Shown: piece by piece, positions 35,899-44,420 of the stretch
How the letters are laid out: the number at the start of each line of letters is the position of its first letter
Numbering within the stretch: position 1 is the stretch's first letter
From: Anaerococcus porci
GTDB taxonomy: Bacteria; Bacillota; Clostridia; Tissierellales; Peptoniphilaceae
Direction of reading: 5' to 3'
DNA length: 64,000 bases
Assembly: GCF_009696575.1 (NCBI RefSeq)
Contig: NZ_VULQ01000004.1
Span: 108,011 to 172,010, forward strand
The notes under the pieces: model-generated
What the model saw: only the letters and a program-made list of their open reading frames with translations
Database searches by the model: none
What the model was told of the DNA's origin: nothing
Translations under genes and position numbers: made by a program

Positions 35899-35931
35899 AT
35901 TAATAGGAGTTATACTTTAGCTCCTATTAAT
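35899..35931 (+). other. Intra-operon hairpin after the SAF oxidoreductase gene
   Basis: ATTAATAGGAG (35899-35909) pairs perfectly with CTCCTATTAAT (35921-35931), loop of 11. No T run follows, so it is not a standard terminator; it could cap the upstream mRNA 3' end or guide processing between genes. Confidence 0.55.
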
Positions 35932-35959
35932 TTATAAGATAATTAGAAAGGAGACTAAT

Positions 35960-36796
35960 ATGTTAATAAATTCAAGAGAAATTCTTAACAAATGTAGAGA
36001 TTTAAAGATTGCAATTCCATCAGCCAACTTTATAGATTTGAATAGTATAAGAGCTTATATTAGAGCTGCAGAAGATTATAAATTGCCATTAATAGTTGCA
36101 TATGCACAATCACATAAGAATTTAATTTCATTAGAAGAAGCTGCAATTATAGGTAAATTCTACGCTGAAAAATCAAAAGTACCAATTGTTTTGCATTTAG
36201 ATCATGGTGAAGATATAGAGACTGTTTTTAAAGCTATAGATTTAGGATTTACATCAGTAATGATAGATGCATCAAATAAAGCATTTAGAGAGAATATATT
36301 AATAACAAAAAAAGTTGTTGATTATGCTCATAAATACAATGTTACTGTCGAATCTGAATTGGGGCATGTTGGAGCAAATGATACAAGCGAATCTAATGAA
36401 ATTAATGAATCTATTTATACAGAGGTTGAAGATGTTATTGAATTTGTGTCTAGTACAAAAGTTGATTCATTAGCTGTATCTATAGGTACAGCACATGGGT
36501 TATATAAAGGTATTCCTAAATTAAATTTCGAAAGACTAAAAGAGATAAGTAATAGCGTGGATATTCCATTAGTTCTTCATGGTGGCTCATCGACTGGTGA
36601 TAAGAATTTAAATAAATGTGTAAAAAATGGTATAAGTAAAATAAATATTTATACCGACTTTATAACTGCTGCACACAAAGATATTTTAAATAGTAAAACC
36701 AATAATTATGCAGAAATGAATCAAGTCGCAGAGTCTAGTTTTATTAATGTATTAAAGCATTATTATCATGTATTTGACACAATTATGTTTAAATAA
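35960..36796 (+). CDS. Class II ketose-(bis)phosphate aldolase family protein
   Basis: 278 residues, near the length of GatY/KbaY (about 285). Zinc ligands and active-site motifs are in place: VLHLDHGEDIET near residue 75, ESELGHVGAND, IGTAHGLYKG and PLVLHGGSSTGD, with INIYTDF near the end. Such enzymes cleave fructose-1,6- or tagatose-1,6-bisphosphate, or a ketose 1-phosphate, to dihydroxyacetone phosphate and an aldehyde. Here the substrate is probably the ketose phosphate derived from the imported polyol. AAAGGAG precedes the ATG. Confidence 0.85.
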   Translation: MLINSREILNKCRDLKIAIPSANFIDLNSIRAYIRAAEDYKLPLIVAYAQSHKNLISLEEAAIIGKFYAEKSKVPIVLHLDHGEDIETVFKAIDLGFTSVMIDASNKAFRENILITKKVVDYAHKYNVTVESELGHVGANDTSESNEINESIYTEVEDVIEFVSSTKVDSLAVSIGTAHGLYKGIPKLNFERLKEISNSVDIPLVLHGGSSTGDKNLNKCVKNGISKINIYTDFITAAHKDILNSKTNNYAEMNQVAESSFINVLKHYYHVFDTIMFK

Positions 36797-36806
36797 GGAG
36801 ATATTT

Positions 36807-37499
36807 ATGATAAAAAAGAAACCTTTTTTTATATTTAATCCGAAATCTTATCTTTTAAGAAAAGAAACACTTGAATTATCAAAAGTTGCTAATGATCTTG
36901 CTAATAAATATAAAGATATAATAGATATTTATGTAACAAGTCCTAATATATATCTTAAAGAATTAGTAGATTGTTTTAAATATATTAAAGTTTCAGCTCA
37001 ACACATTGATCAAATAGAGCTAGGTCGAGGAATGGGTAGAGTAGTACCTGAGACTTTAAAAGATATTGGTGTAGAGGCTACTTTTTTAAATCATGCAGAG
37101 CATCAACAATCTATATCAGATTTATCCAGATCAGTTAAAAGAGCAAAGCAATTAGGGATTATTACTATAGTCTGTGCTGATAGTATTGATGAGGCTAGAT
37201 CCATTGCAACATTTAATCCGGATATTATTTTATGTGAACCAACAGAATTAATAGGAACTGGAAAAGTAAGCGATGAGTCATACATTAATAAAACAAATTC
37301 TATTATTAGAAAAGCCAATAAAGATGTATTGATTATGCAGGCTGCAGGTATAAGTTCAGCTAAAGATGTATATAGAACAATACTCATGGGAGCAGATGGA
37401 ACAGGATGTACCAGTGGAATTGTAAAAGCTGATAATCCTAAAAAAATGTTAAAAGATATGGTTGAATCTCTTGTTAAAGCAGTTAAAGATAGGAATTAG
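36807..37499 (+). CDS. Triosephosphate isomerase family protein with archaeal-type motifs
   Basis: 230 residues from the ATG at 36807 (AAGGAG at 36795-36800); a start at 36768 would overlap the aldolase. Catalytic residues are Lys13 (FNPKSY), His96 (LNHAEHQ) and Glu144 (CEPTELIGTGK). Bacterial TIMs have about 250 residues with LGHSERR and YEPVWAIGTGK, whereas LNH and EPxELIGTG with about 225 residues are the archaeal pattern. It may interconvert triose phosphates from the aldolase, or, like EryH of erythritol pathways, act on a tetrulose phosphate. Confidence 0.8.
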   Translation: MIKKKPFFIFNPKSYLLRKETLELSKVANDLANKYKDIIDIYVTSPNIYLKELVDCFKYIKVSAQHIDQIELGRGMGRVVPETLKDIGVEATFLNHAEHQQSISDLSRSVKRAKQLGIITIVCADSIDEARSIATFNPDIILCEPTELIGTGKVSDESYINKTNSIIRKANKDVLIMQAAGISSAKDVYRTILMGADGTGCTSGIVKADNPKKMLKDMVESLVKAVKDRN

Positions 37500-37501
37500 A
37501 T

Positions 37502-38020
37502 ATGGTTAAGATAAAAACAATCGAATTAAATTTGAAAGGGAAAAGGGTTAAATTTGCAGACATTACTAATATGGTAAAAGATGCAATTAAAGAAAGCAAG
37601 ATAAAAGATGGAATATGTGTTGTAATAAGTCCTCATACTACGTGTTCTGTTTATTTTGAAGAATATTCACATGATAAATTTGAAGATGGTACGGAATATT
37701 TACAGTATGATTTAAATTCTTCTTTAAAAAAAATAGTACCAGATCATGATGATTCAGAGCGATATAATTATCCTGGAAAAGCTCATTATGAAGCAGTTGA
37801 GTCATGGCCAAATGCATCAGAATACTTGCCTAATGGTGATAAGACTGCTTTATGGAATGGTGATGCTCATATTAAATCGACCATTATAGGATCATCTGAA
37901 ACATTCGCTGTTGAAAATAATGAACTTTCAATCGGGAAAACGGGATATATATATTTTGTTGATTTTGATAAAACAAGATCGAGAATTAGAAAGTGCAAAA
38001 TTGTAATAATAGGCGATTAA
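37502..38020 (+). CDS. YjbQ/UPF0047-family protein, extended
   Basis: 172 residues against about 138 for E. coli YjbQ. Conserved blocks are SPHTTCSVYFEEY near residue 43, DLNSSLKKIVPDHDDSERYN, NGDAHIKSTIIGSSE and the C-terminal DFDKTRSRIRKCKIVIIG. The extra residues lie in the middle. It follows the TIM-like gene by 2 nt and ends the P2 unit. YjbQ-family proteins have weak thiamin-phosphate-synthase-like activity in vitro and otherwise unknown function; repeated co-location with sugar genes suggests a catabolic role. Confidence 0.75.
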   Translation: MVKIKTIELNLKGKRVKFADITNMVKDAIKESKIKDGICVVISPHTTCSVYFEEYSHDKFEDGTEYLQYDLNSSLKKIVPDHDDSERYNYPGKAHYEAVESWPNASEYLPNGDKTALWNGDAHIKSTIIGSSETFAVENNELSIGKTGYIYFVDFDKTRSRIRKCKIVIIGD

Positions 38021-38796
38021 TATATTATAGTTTAGTTGTTAAATATAAATACTATTTAGATGAAATCAATATAATTGTGTAAAATAAAGGTCAATTGAAG
38101 CCTTGATTGATAAATATTTTTAATAAATAGCATGTGTATAAAATTATCAATTATATTTTATAATTAATAATAAAATTTTATTAAATTTAATTAATGATTC
38201 TGTTTATAATAAGGTTATTAAAAACTACTTTGTTCTGAGTTTTTAAAGAAATTATGGAGGAAGAGGAGTAATTATATCTAAAAAATACTGCTTACAAATT
38301 GATAGAAAAGCATAGAAAATGAATGCTAAAAATATAATTATATAACAAAAAACAGATACTATGATATATAAAAAACAGGAATATAGTTTAGAAAAAATAA
38401 TTAAATGAAAAAGCACTCTTTAATACAATGTTAGAATTTATATCTAAAAATTTTAAACTATAAAAGTTTCAAAAGTAATAAAAACACAGTATTATCAAAA
38501 GTTTTATATAGTAATGGGAATAATATAGAAGTAAAAAGAGAATAATAGATTTATGAAATAGCAAAATCTTAAACGTTTAAAAATAAGGATGAGGCTTATT
38601 TCAAACTTAGAATAACAAATAACATTAAAAATAAATGATGAAATAGAAGATATGATAAAATAATAAGAATACTTTCAAGCAAATATTCGATTACTAGATT
38701 AATAGGGCTACTCCTCATTAGAAGCAATGAGGAGAGGTTTGGATTTTCTGTAATATATATTTATTTAATAAAGAAATATTAATAGAATGAATAAAT
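38021..38796. other. Gene-free stretch with decayed sequence and a palindrome
   Basis: About 780 bp with stops in all frames; scattered peptide-like runs suggest a dead gene or IS but no family can be named. It holds the perfect 12-bp palindrome TTAAACGTTTAA (38569-38580) and, at the end, a 9-bp hairpin CTCCTCATT/AATGAGGAG (38711-38734) that may end the convergent transcripts. Confidence 0.5.
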
Positions 38797-39720
38797 TTAT
38801 AATAAATTTTTTGCTATGTCATAATCAATTATAAATGTGTCAGCAACATCATTCATAATTAATGCTTTTATAGCGTCTAGCTTTTCTATTCCGCTGGCTA
38901 AAACAACAACCTCAGGAATTTCTTTTAAATCATTTATATTTAGTCCTATAAAATTATCAGTTAAAGGTGTTTTTATTGGTTTTGTATTAGAATCGAAAAA
39001 TGTAGTTACTATATCTCCAACTGCTGAATTTTTATTGAGTATATTGAGATCTTTCTTTTTAATATAATCTAGTTTCAAGTAAGTTGAACTTTTTAAAGGA
39101 TTTCCAACACCCACTATTGCTATGTCAACACTTTTGGCATTATCAATTGCTTTGTTTACAAATTTTGAATCCATTAACATTTGTTTTTGAGATTGATTTT
39201 CAGCTTTTACTGGAGCATAAAAGAAACTTCTTTTACACCTATATTTTTGAGATAAAGTAAAACATAACAAATTTGAATGTAATGCTTCGTTTTCTAATTC
39301 AACTCCGCCCATAATAGGTACAATGCTTTTAAAGTTAGTTTTAATATAGTTTGCACTTTTTATAAAGCTATTTACAGTTGTACCAAAGCCTATACCAATT
39401 TTTAAGTTTTCATTACTTCTATTTTCTATATATTCTGCACACAGAATGCCTACATCTAATTTAGGATTCATAGAATTACTGCTAGATACTATAACTTCTT
39501 TTACATTATATTTAAGTTTTATTTCTTCTTGAATCTTAACTGAATTGGTATTTTGATTTACAATAGATATTCTAACAATTCCTTGTTTTTTTGCTTCTTG
39601 TAAAAGTGCAGCAACTGTTGGTCTGGAAATCTTTAACTTTTTTGATATTTCTGTTTGAGTTATATCATTCTCGTAAAACATTGATGCTACATCTACTAGC
39701 AAATCTAATCTTTGTTTCAT
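38797..39720 (-). CDS. SorC/DeoR-family sugar-sensing transcriptional regulator
   Basis: 307 residues from the ATG at 39720 (minus strand) with GAGGAG just before it; an upstream in-frame start at 39819 would run through the promoter. Helix-turn-helix TQTEISKKLKISRPTVAALL near residue 20, then a SorC-type effector domain (GIGFGTTVNSF, IVPIMGGVELE, VGVGNP, VVVLASGIEK). Effectors of this family are usually phosphorylated sugars. It lies between the two halves of the island and is preceded by the shared CAAATGTAAAA element, so it is the likely island regulator. Confidence 0.87.
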   Translation of the reverse strand: MKQRLDLLVDVASMFYENDITQTEISKKLKISRPTVAALLQEAKKQGIVRISIVNQNTNSVKIQEEIKLKYNVKEVIVSSSNSMNPKLDVGILCAEYIENRSNENLKIGIGFGTTVNSFIKSANYIKTNFKSIVPIMGGVELENEALHSNLLCFTLSQKYRCKRSFFYAPVKAENQSQKQMLMDSKFVNKAIDNAKSVDIAIVGVGNPLKSSTYLKLDYIKKKDLNILNKNSAVGDIVTTFFDSNTKPIKTPLTDNFIGLNINDLKEIPEVVVLASGIEKLDAIKALIMNDVADTFIIDYDIAKNLL

Positions 39721-39751
39721 AATTACTCCTCTTTTGAATATATTCGGTAAT

Positions 39752-39773
39752 ATTATAACATATTTTACATTTG
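39752..39773 (-). promoter_or_regulatory. Promoter region of the SorC regulator with CAAATGTAAAA element
   Basis: On the minus strand CAAATGTAAAA (39773-39763) is followed by TATAAT (39757-39752). Third occurrence of the element found before both PTS-island promoters, consistent with autoregulation. Confidence 0.65.
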
Positions 39774-39890
39774 AAAATCTAGTTATTAATTGTATGATAT
39801 AATAAAATAAATTTAACAAAATTAAGTAGGTTTGTAATTATATATGAAGTGATTTGTTTATAAATGTGATTAAAAAAGGAGAGTTTTATA

Positions 39891-40244
39891 ATGAAAATTA
39901 AAATAATTGAAGTTGGGCAATTAGTTAATGAATTCAAAGACGATAAGATATTTATTCTTTTTGGTGTAGAAGCTCCACCTGAATTAAAAGATTTTAGTGT
40001 AATAATTGATTTTAAAAGAGATGAAATTAAAGAATATTTTAAGGTTGGTGGTATGCTTATTATAAATAATATTGAATATGAGATTGAAAAAGTTGGGGAA
40101 GTTGCAAATGATAATTTCAATAAATTAGGACATGTTGCAGTTCATATTGGATCGAATGAAAGTGTACTACCAGGCTCTATTCATGTTAAAGATAATAGCT
40201 TCCCTACATTTAAAGAAAACGATATTATAGAGATTATCGCTTAA
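39891..40244 (+). CDS. srlB: PTS glucitol/sorbitol-family EIIA component
   Basis: 117 residues, matching SrlB/GutB (about 123). GVEAPPELKDFSVIIDF, KVGGMLIINNIEYEI, NKLGHVAVHIG (His81) and VLPGSIHVKDN fit the family. It is encoded 7.8 kb after the EIIBC gene and on the other side of the regulator, an unusual split, but it completes the EIIA-EIIB-EIIC set. AAAAAGGAG is upstream of the ATG. EIIA receives phosphate from HPr and passes it to EIIB. Confidence 0.87.
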   Translation: MKIKIIEVGQLVNEFKDDKIFILFGVEAPPELKDFSVIIDFKRDEIKEYFKVGGMLIINNIEYEIEKVGEVANDNFNKLGHVAVHIGSNESVLPGSIHVKDNSFPTFKENDIIEIIA

Positions 40245-40327
40245 TATTCCATAAAATGTTTTATTTTAACTTATATTTAATAAAGGTATTAAGTAAAATA
40301 TTATTAGAAAAATAAAAGGAGTAAAAA

Positions 40328-40981
40328 ATGAAATTTTTTCTAGACACAGCAAATGTCGAACAAATAAAACGAATAAATGACCTAGGTCTATGTGATGGAG
40401 TAACAACCAATCCCTCACTAATAAACAAAGAAGGAAGAGACTTCAAAGAAGTAGTAACAGAAATAGCATCAATAGTAGATGGCCCAATATCAGCAGAAGT
40501 TACAAGCTACACATATGATGAGATGGTAAAACAAGCAAGAGAAATAGCAAAATGGGCAGAAAATATAGTAGTAAAGATACCAATGACAGAAGAAGGTCTA
40601 AAAGCAATAAACACCCTTTCAAAAGAAGGGATAAAGACAAACTGTACCCTAATATTCTCAGTAAGCCAAGGACTAATGGCAGCAAAAGCAGGAGCAAGCT
40701 ATATATCACCATTTATAGGAAGAATAGACGATATGGGAGAAGATGGAGTAGAACTAATCTATAAATTAAAACAAGTTCTAGAAAACTATGGACTTGAAAG
40801 TGAAATAATAGCAGCATCAATAAGAACAAACAAACATCTAGAAGAAGCAGCCTTAGCAGGAAGTGATATAGCAACAATACCAGGAACATTATTTGAGAAA
40901 ATGTGGACCCACCCACTAACAAGTCAAGGAATAGAAAATTTCAAAAAAGACTGGGATAACTTTGTTAAAAGAGAAAAGTAG
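40328..40981 (+). CDS. tal: TalC-type transaldolase
   Basis: 217 residues, the short transaldolase/fructose-6-phosphate-aldolase family. Schiff-base Lys83 is in VVKIPMT. Glu57 (ISAEVTS) and Phe129 (SPFIGRID) are the transaldolase-type residues; E. coli FSA has Gln and Tyr at these places. It would exchange dihydroxyacetone units between sedoheptulose 7-phosphate/erythrose 4-phosphate and fructose 6-phosphate/glyceraldehyde 3-phosphate. It is followed after 9 nt by transketolase, so the pair links the polyol pathway to pentose and tetrose phosphates. Confidence 0.88.
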   Translation: MKFFLDTANVEQIKRINDLGLCDGVTTNPSLINKEGRDFKEVVTEIASIVDGPISAEVTSYTYDEMVKQAREIAKWAENIVVKIPMTEEGLKAINTLSKEGIKTNCTLIFSVSQGLMAAKAGASYISPFIGRIDDMGEDGVELIYKLKQVLENYGLESEIIAASIRTNKHLEEAALAGSDIATIPGTLFEKMWTHPLTSQGIENFKKDWDNFVKREK

Positions 40982-40990
40982 GAGAAAGAT

Positions 40991-42976
40991 ATGTTTGATA
41001 AAAACGATGCTTTAGCTGTCTCTGCAGTAAGAAGCCTATCAATAGCACAAATAGAAAAAGCCAATAGTGGTCATCCAGGCATAGTAATGGGAGCAGGACC
41101 AATGGCCTATGTTCTATGGAACAAAATCTTAAATGTAAACCCAAAAAACTCTTCATGGTTTAATAGAGATAGATTTGTTTTATCAGCAGGCCATGGCTCT
41201 GCCTTGCTATATTCACTACTTCACCTTTCAGGATATGACTTAAGCATAGACGACTTAAAAAATTTTAGACAAATAGGATCAAAAACTCCAGGTCATCCAG
41301 AAAGGATGCATACAGATGGAGTAGAAGTCACAACTGGTCCTCTAGGACAAGGAATTGCTAATGCTGTAGGAATGGCAATTGCTGAAAAACATATGGCTTC
41401 CTTATATAATAAGCCAGAATTTCCAATAATTGATCACTATACTTACGCTTTATGTGGAGATGGTGACTTGATGGAAGGAATATCCTATGAATCTATGAGC
41501 CTTGCAGGGCATTTAAAACTTGATAAGCTGATAGTATTATATGATTCTAATAATATATGCCTAGATGGAAATCTATCAACATCTTTCTCAGAAGACATAG
41601 AAAAAAGAATGGAATCTATTAACTGGAATTACATCAAAGTTGAAGATGGAGAAAATCTAGAGGATATATACAAGGCAATAGAAGATGCTAAAAAAGAAAA
41701 TAAGCCAAGCCTAATAGAGATAAAAACAATAATTGGCTATGGTTCTCAAAATCAAGGTACAAATAAAGTTCATGGGGCACCTATAGGAAAAGAAGACTTT
41801 GACTTTGCAAAAAAATCTTATAAGTGGGAATATGAAGACTTCAAAATACCAGAAGAAGTATATAAAAAGTTTGAAGAAGAAATAATAAAAAGGGGAAAAG
41901 AAAAAAACAAAAAATGGAATGAACTTTTAAGCCAATATGAAATTTACTTTCCAGACAACTACAAATCACTAATAAATGGAATTGAAAGAAAAATTGATGA
42001 AAATCTATTTAGAAATGTAAAGAAATATGACTCAAAAATGGATGCTCTAGCAAGTAGGGCATCAAGTGGACAAATAATTCAGGATATAGCCAAAAATGAA
42101 ATAAACTTTTGGGGTGGAAGTGCCGATCTATTTTCATCTAATAAAACAGATATAAAGAAATCAAAATCTTTTAAAGATGATCCAAAAGGTAGAAATATTT
42201 GGTATGGAGTAAGAGAATTTGCAATGGCAGCGATTGGTAATGGAATAATAGCTCATGGGGGTAGCTTCCATCATGTATCTACATTTTTTGTATTTGCAGA
42301 TTATCTAAAAGCTGCAATCAGATTGTCAGCCCTTTCAAAACTACCACTAACATATGTATTTACCCATGATTCTATAGCAGTTGGAGAAGATGGTCCTACG
42401 CATGAAGCAGTAGAGCAATTAGCTATGTTAAGATCTATTCCAAACATTATAGTATTAAGGCCTGCAGATGCGAATGAAGTAAGGCTATCATGGAAAATAG
42501 CTCTAGAGAGCAAAGAAAGTCCAGTAGTGATAGTTCTATCACGCCAAAATTTAAAGAATCTAAAAGAAACAGAGGAAATTGAAACAATCGAAAAGGGAGC
42601 CTATATAATAAAAGACAGTGAAAAAGTTGATGGAATACTTATAGCAACGGGTTCAGAAGTAGATCTTGCTCTAAAAGCACAAGAAAAATTAAAAGAAAAA
42701 GGCAAATATGTAAGAGTAGTAAGTATGCCTTCAATGGAATTATTTAGAAAACAAGATAAAGAATATAAGGAAAAAATCTTGCCATCAAATATTAAAAATA
42801 GGATAAGTATAGAAATGGCTTCATCATTTGGTTGGAGTGAATTTACAGGTGACAAAGGAATAAATGTTTCTATAAATGACTTTGGAATTTCAGGCAAAGG
42901 TGAGGAAGTTACTAAAGAGTTAGGATTTAATATAGACAATATAGTAAATCTATTTATTGAAAAATTTGATAATTAG
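40991..42976 (+). CDS. tkt: Transketolase
   Basis: 661 residues, full length. [19 protein letters not shown] near residue 24, [31 protein letters not shown], and the thiamine-diphosphate motif [12 protein letters not shown] with NN at [10 protein letters not shown]. The pyrimidine domain has [17 protein letters not shown] and [15 protein letters not shown], then a C-terminal domain. It transfers two-carbon ketol units between sugar phosphates. AGGAGA precedes the ATG. It ends the EIIA-tal-tkt unit. Confidence 0.95.
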   Translation: MFDKNDALAVSAVRSLSIAQIEKANSGHPGIVMGAGPMAYVLWNKILNVNPKNSSWFNRDRFVLSAGHGSALLYSLLHLSGYDLSIDDLKNFRQIGSKTPGHPERMHTDGVEVTTGPLGQGIANAVGMAIAEKHMASLYNKPEFPIIDHYTYALCGDGDLMEGISYESMSLAGHLKLDKLIVLYDSNNICLDGNLSTSFSEDIEKRMESINWNYIKVEDGENLEDIYKAIEDAKKENKPSLIEIKTIIGYGSQNQGTNKVHGAPIGKEDFDFAKKSYKWEYEDFKIPEEVYKKFEEEIIKRGKEKNKKWNELLSQYEIYFPDNYKSLINGIERKIDENLFRNVKKYDSKMDALASRASSGQIIQDIAKNEINFWGGSADLFSSNKTDIKKSKSFKDDPKGRNIWYGVREFAMAAIGNGIIAHGGSFHHVSTFFVFADYLKAAIRLSALSKLPLTYVFTHDSIAVGEDGPTHEAVEQLAMLRSIPNIIVLRPADANEVRLSWKIALESKESPVVIVLSRQNLKNLKETEEIETIEKGAYIIKDSEKVDGILIATGSEVDLALKAQEKLKEKGKYVRVVSMPSMELFRKQDKEYKEKILPSNIKNRISIEMASSFGWSEFTGDKGINVSINDFGISGKGEEVTKELGFNIDNIVNLFIEKFDN

Positions 42977-43014
42977 TTAAACAAGCTAAAAATTGTAAAA
43001 TAGTTTATAGATAA

Positions 43015-43164
43015 AAAATGGGACTGTTGTAAAATTGTGAATTTCTAACACTCTATCATTACAAGTAAGCCATAGATAATTTGAAAATAGGCTGAGTTCA
43101 TTGAGAAAATTTTCGTTGTAATGATTTTAGAACAATTAATTCATTCTGCAATAGCCCCATTTTA
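43015..43164. repeat. MITE-like element, copy 2
   Basis: 150 bp with terminal inverted repeats AAAATGGGACTGTTGTAAAA and the complement of ATTCTGCAATAGCCCCATTTT. The internal blocks GAATTTCTAAC, TCATTACAAGT and ATAGATAATTTGA match copies 1 and 3. It lies 40 bp after the tkt stop. No coding capacity. Confidence 0.75.
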
Positions 43165-43323
43165 ATATTCCAAAAAAGCAGAAGCAAAACAATATTTTCA
43201 AATAATTATATCCTAGAAAAAAGTAGAAAGTATATAAAATATCTGCAAATTTTCATAAATTTTGACGGCTTATTAGCTTAAGTAAAATTAAGTTAAGTTC
43301 TATTTCATGGGAATGGATAAATA

Positions 43324-43380
43324 TTGATACATAAAAATGTATCAACCCTTACCTTCTTATAAGGATTTAGGTTGATACAC
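43324..43380. terminator. Hairpin cluster between convergent tkt and DUF3021 genes
   Basis: TTGATACAT/ATGTATCAA (43324-43345, 4-nt loop) is followed by CCTTACCTTCTTATAAGG and GGTTGATACACC. The TTGATACAT motif also occurs near 29991, so this is probably IS-end sequence doubling as a terminator. Confidence 0.45.
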
Positions 43381-43413
43381 CAAACTTTTCATATACTCTC
43401 ACTATTTTGTTGT

Positions 43414-43854
43414 TTATTCTTTGTTAATTTCATTTAATTTTTTATTAATCTTTTGAACCTCCATTTTCTCCGTCCTATAGATTATATACCATATAAGTGC
43501 ATATATAAGAGTGAAGCTTACTAATGGTATTATAAGACTTGATATTGAAGCAAACCATTTTAGATATAAGCCTGTTATAGAAAAGTAAATAACCATTCCT
43601 AGAAAATGAATTATGGTATTTTTACTTAAATTTTCATAGGTGATTTTTCCTCCGAGAAAATTTGCCACTATTCCAAAACCACCATATAGGATTGTTTCAA
43701 TTATTTTTGCATTAAGAAGTGAACTTTGACTATTTACAAATTCTGGTACACCTACCATAAGCTTTCCTAGTAGCATTGATATAAATAGTTCAATCAAATT
43801 ACCTATACCAACTCCGATTACAAAAGAAATAATATATTTAAAAAATTTTTTCAT
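43414..43854 (-). CDS. DUF3021-family membrane protein
   Basis: 146 residues with four hydrophobic helices; MKKFFKYIISFVIGVGIGNL and the end IYALIWYIIYRTEKMEVQKIN match the DUF3021 pattern of a four-helix protein with a short charged tail. It lies 9 nt downstream of a LytTR gene, the usual partner, in which the membrane protein is thought to hold or inhibit the regulator. GGAGG is visible before the start on the minus strand. Confidence 0.75.
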   Translation of the reverse strand: MKKFFKYIISFVIGVGIGNLIELFISMLLGKLMVGVPEFVNSQSSLLNAKIIETILYGGFGIVANFLGGKITYENLSKNTIIHFLGMVIYFSITGLYLKWFASISSLIIPLVSFTLIYALIWYIIYRTEKMEVQKINKKLNEINKE

Positions 43855-43863
43855 AATATCCTC

Positions 43864-44304
43864 CTAAAATCCTAACATTTTTTTAAATTCTTTCAAATAC
43901 CTTCTAGACACATATGAAACTTCTCCATTTTTAAATTCTATTGCTATAGTTCCTTTAAAGGATAGGTCTAGTCTTTTTACATATTCTATATTTATAATTT
44001 CATACCTAGATATCTTTAAAAAATACTTATTATCTACCCTCTCTGCTATTTCATAAAGTCTAAGCCTTGTCATAAATCTATTATCTAAAGTTTCTATATA
44101 TATTTTCTTATCATTTGTAGTAAATCTTACTATGTCCTTATAATCAAGTATATAGACCTCACCATCTTTAAAACCCACTAGGACATTTTTATTTAAATTT
44201 TCAAGTGACTTTTGAATACTTTCTATATCTTTGGAATAGGAAGGTGTATATATTTTTACCAAGGTATCATCTAGTGACTTATCTATGATTATCTCAACTT
44301 TCAA
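43864..44304 (-). CDS. LytTR-domain transcriptional regulator
   Basis: 146 residues, TTG start at 44304 with AAGGAGG 7 nt upstream on the minus strand. Residues 45-146 form a LytTR DNA-binding domain: VYILDYKDIVRFTTNDKKIY, MTRLRLYEIAERVD, FLKISRYEIINIEYVKRLDL and YVSRRYLKEFKKMLGF. There is no receiver domain; such stand-alone LytTR proteins pair with membrane proteins like the downstream DUF3021. A 21-bp-phased direct repeat in the promoter is probably its own binding site. Confidence 0.85.
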   Translation of the reverse strand: MKVEIIIDKSLDDTLVKIYTPSYSKDIESIQKSLENLNKNVLVGFKDGEVYILDYKDIVRFTTNDKKIYIETLDNRFMTRLRLYEIAERVDNKYFLKISRYEIINIEYVKRLDLSFKGTIAIEFKNGEVSYVSRRYLKEFKKMLGF

Positions 44305-44381
44305 ACTAACCTCCTTAAAATATTTGATATATATATCTTGATATTATTATAAGACCTATAATTTAATTTTCATCATATTTT

Positions 44382-44412
44382 GGACAAGTGGCAAAAATAT
44401 TAGGATAAGTGG
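44382..44412. promoter_or_regulatory. LytTR-type direct repeat in the LytTR/DUF3021 promoter
   Basis: GGACAAGTGG (44382-44391) and GGATAAGTGG (44403-44412) are direct repeats with starts 21 bp apart, two helical turns. On the minus strand they lie upstream of a TATAAT-like -10 (near 44342-44347). LytTR proteins bind such spaced direct repeats, so this points to autoregulation. Confidence 0.7.
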
Positions 44413-44420
44413 TCAAATAA

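Noticed and set aside
38569..38580. Palindrome TTAAACGTTTAA as a LacI/CcpA operator
   Set aside because: It lies in decayed gene-free DNA with no promoter or gene start near it.
38021..38796. CRISPR or tandem repeat array
   Set aside because: No regularly spaced repeats are found here or elsewhere in the window.
39721..39819. Extended N-terminus of the SorC regulator from 39819
   Set aside because: The extra 33 residues would be translated through the -10 and operator; GAGGAG directly precedes the ATG at 39720.
40500..40922. Two leucine-rich minus-strand reading frames and one Arg/Lys/Ser-rich plus frame inside the transaldolase gene
   Set aside because: They are antisense or shifted readings of tal with composition biased by its codon use, and have no ribosome sites.
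40328..40981. Fructose-6-phosphate aldolase instead of transaldolase
   Set aside because: Glu57 and Phe129 are the transaldolase-type residues; FSA has Gln and Tyr there.
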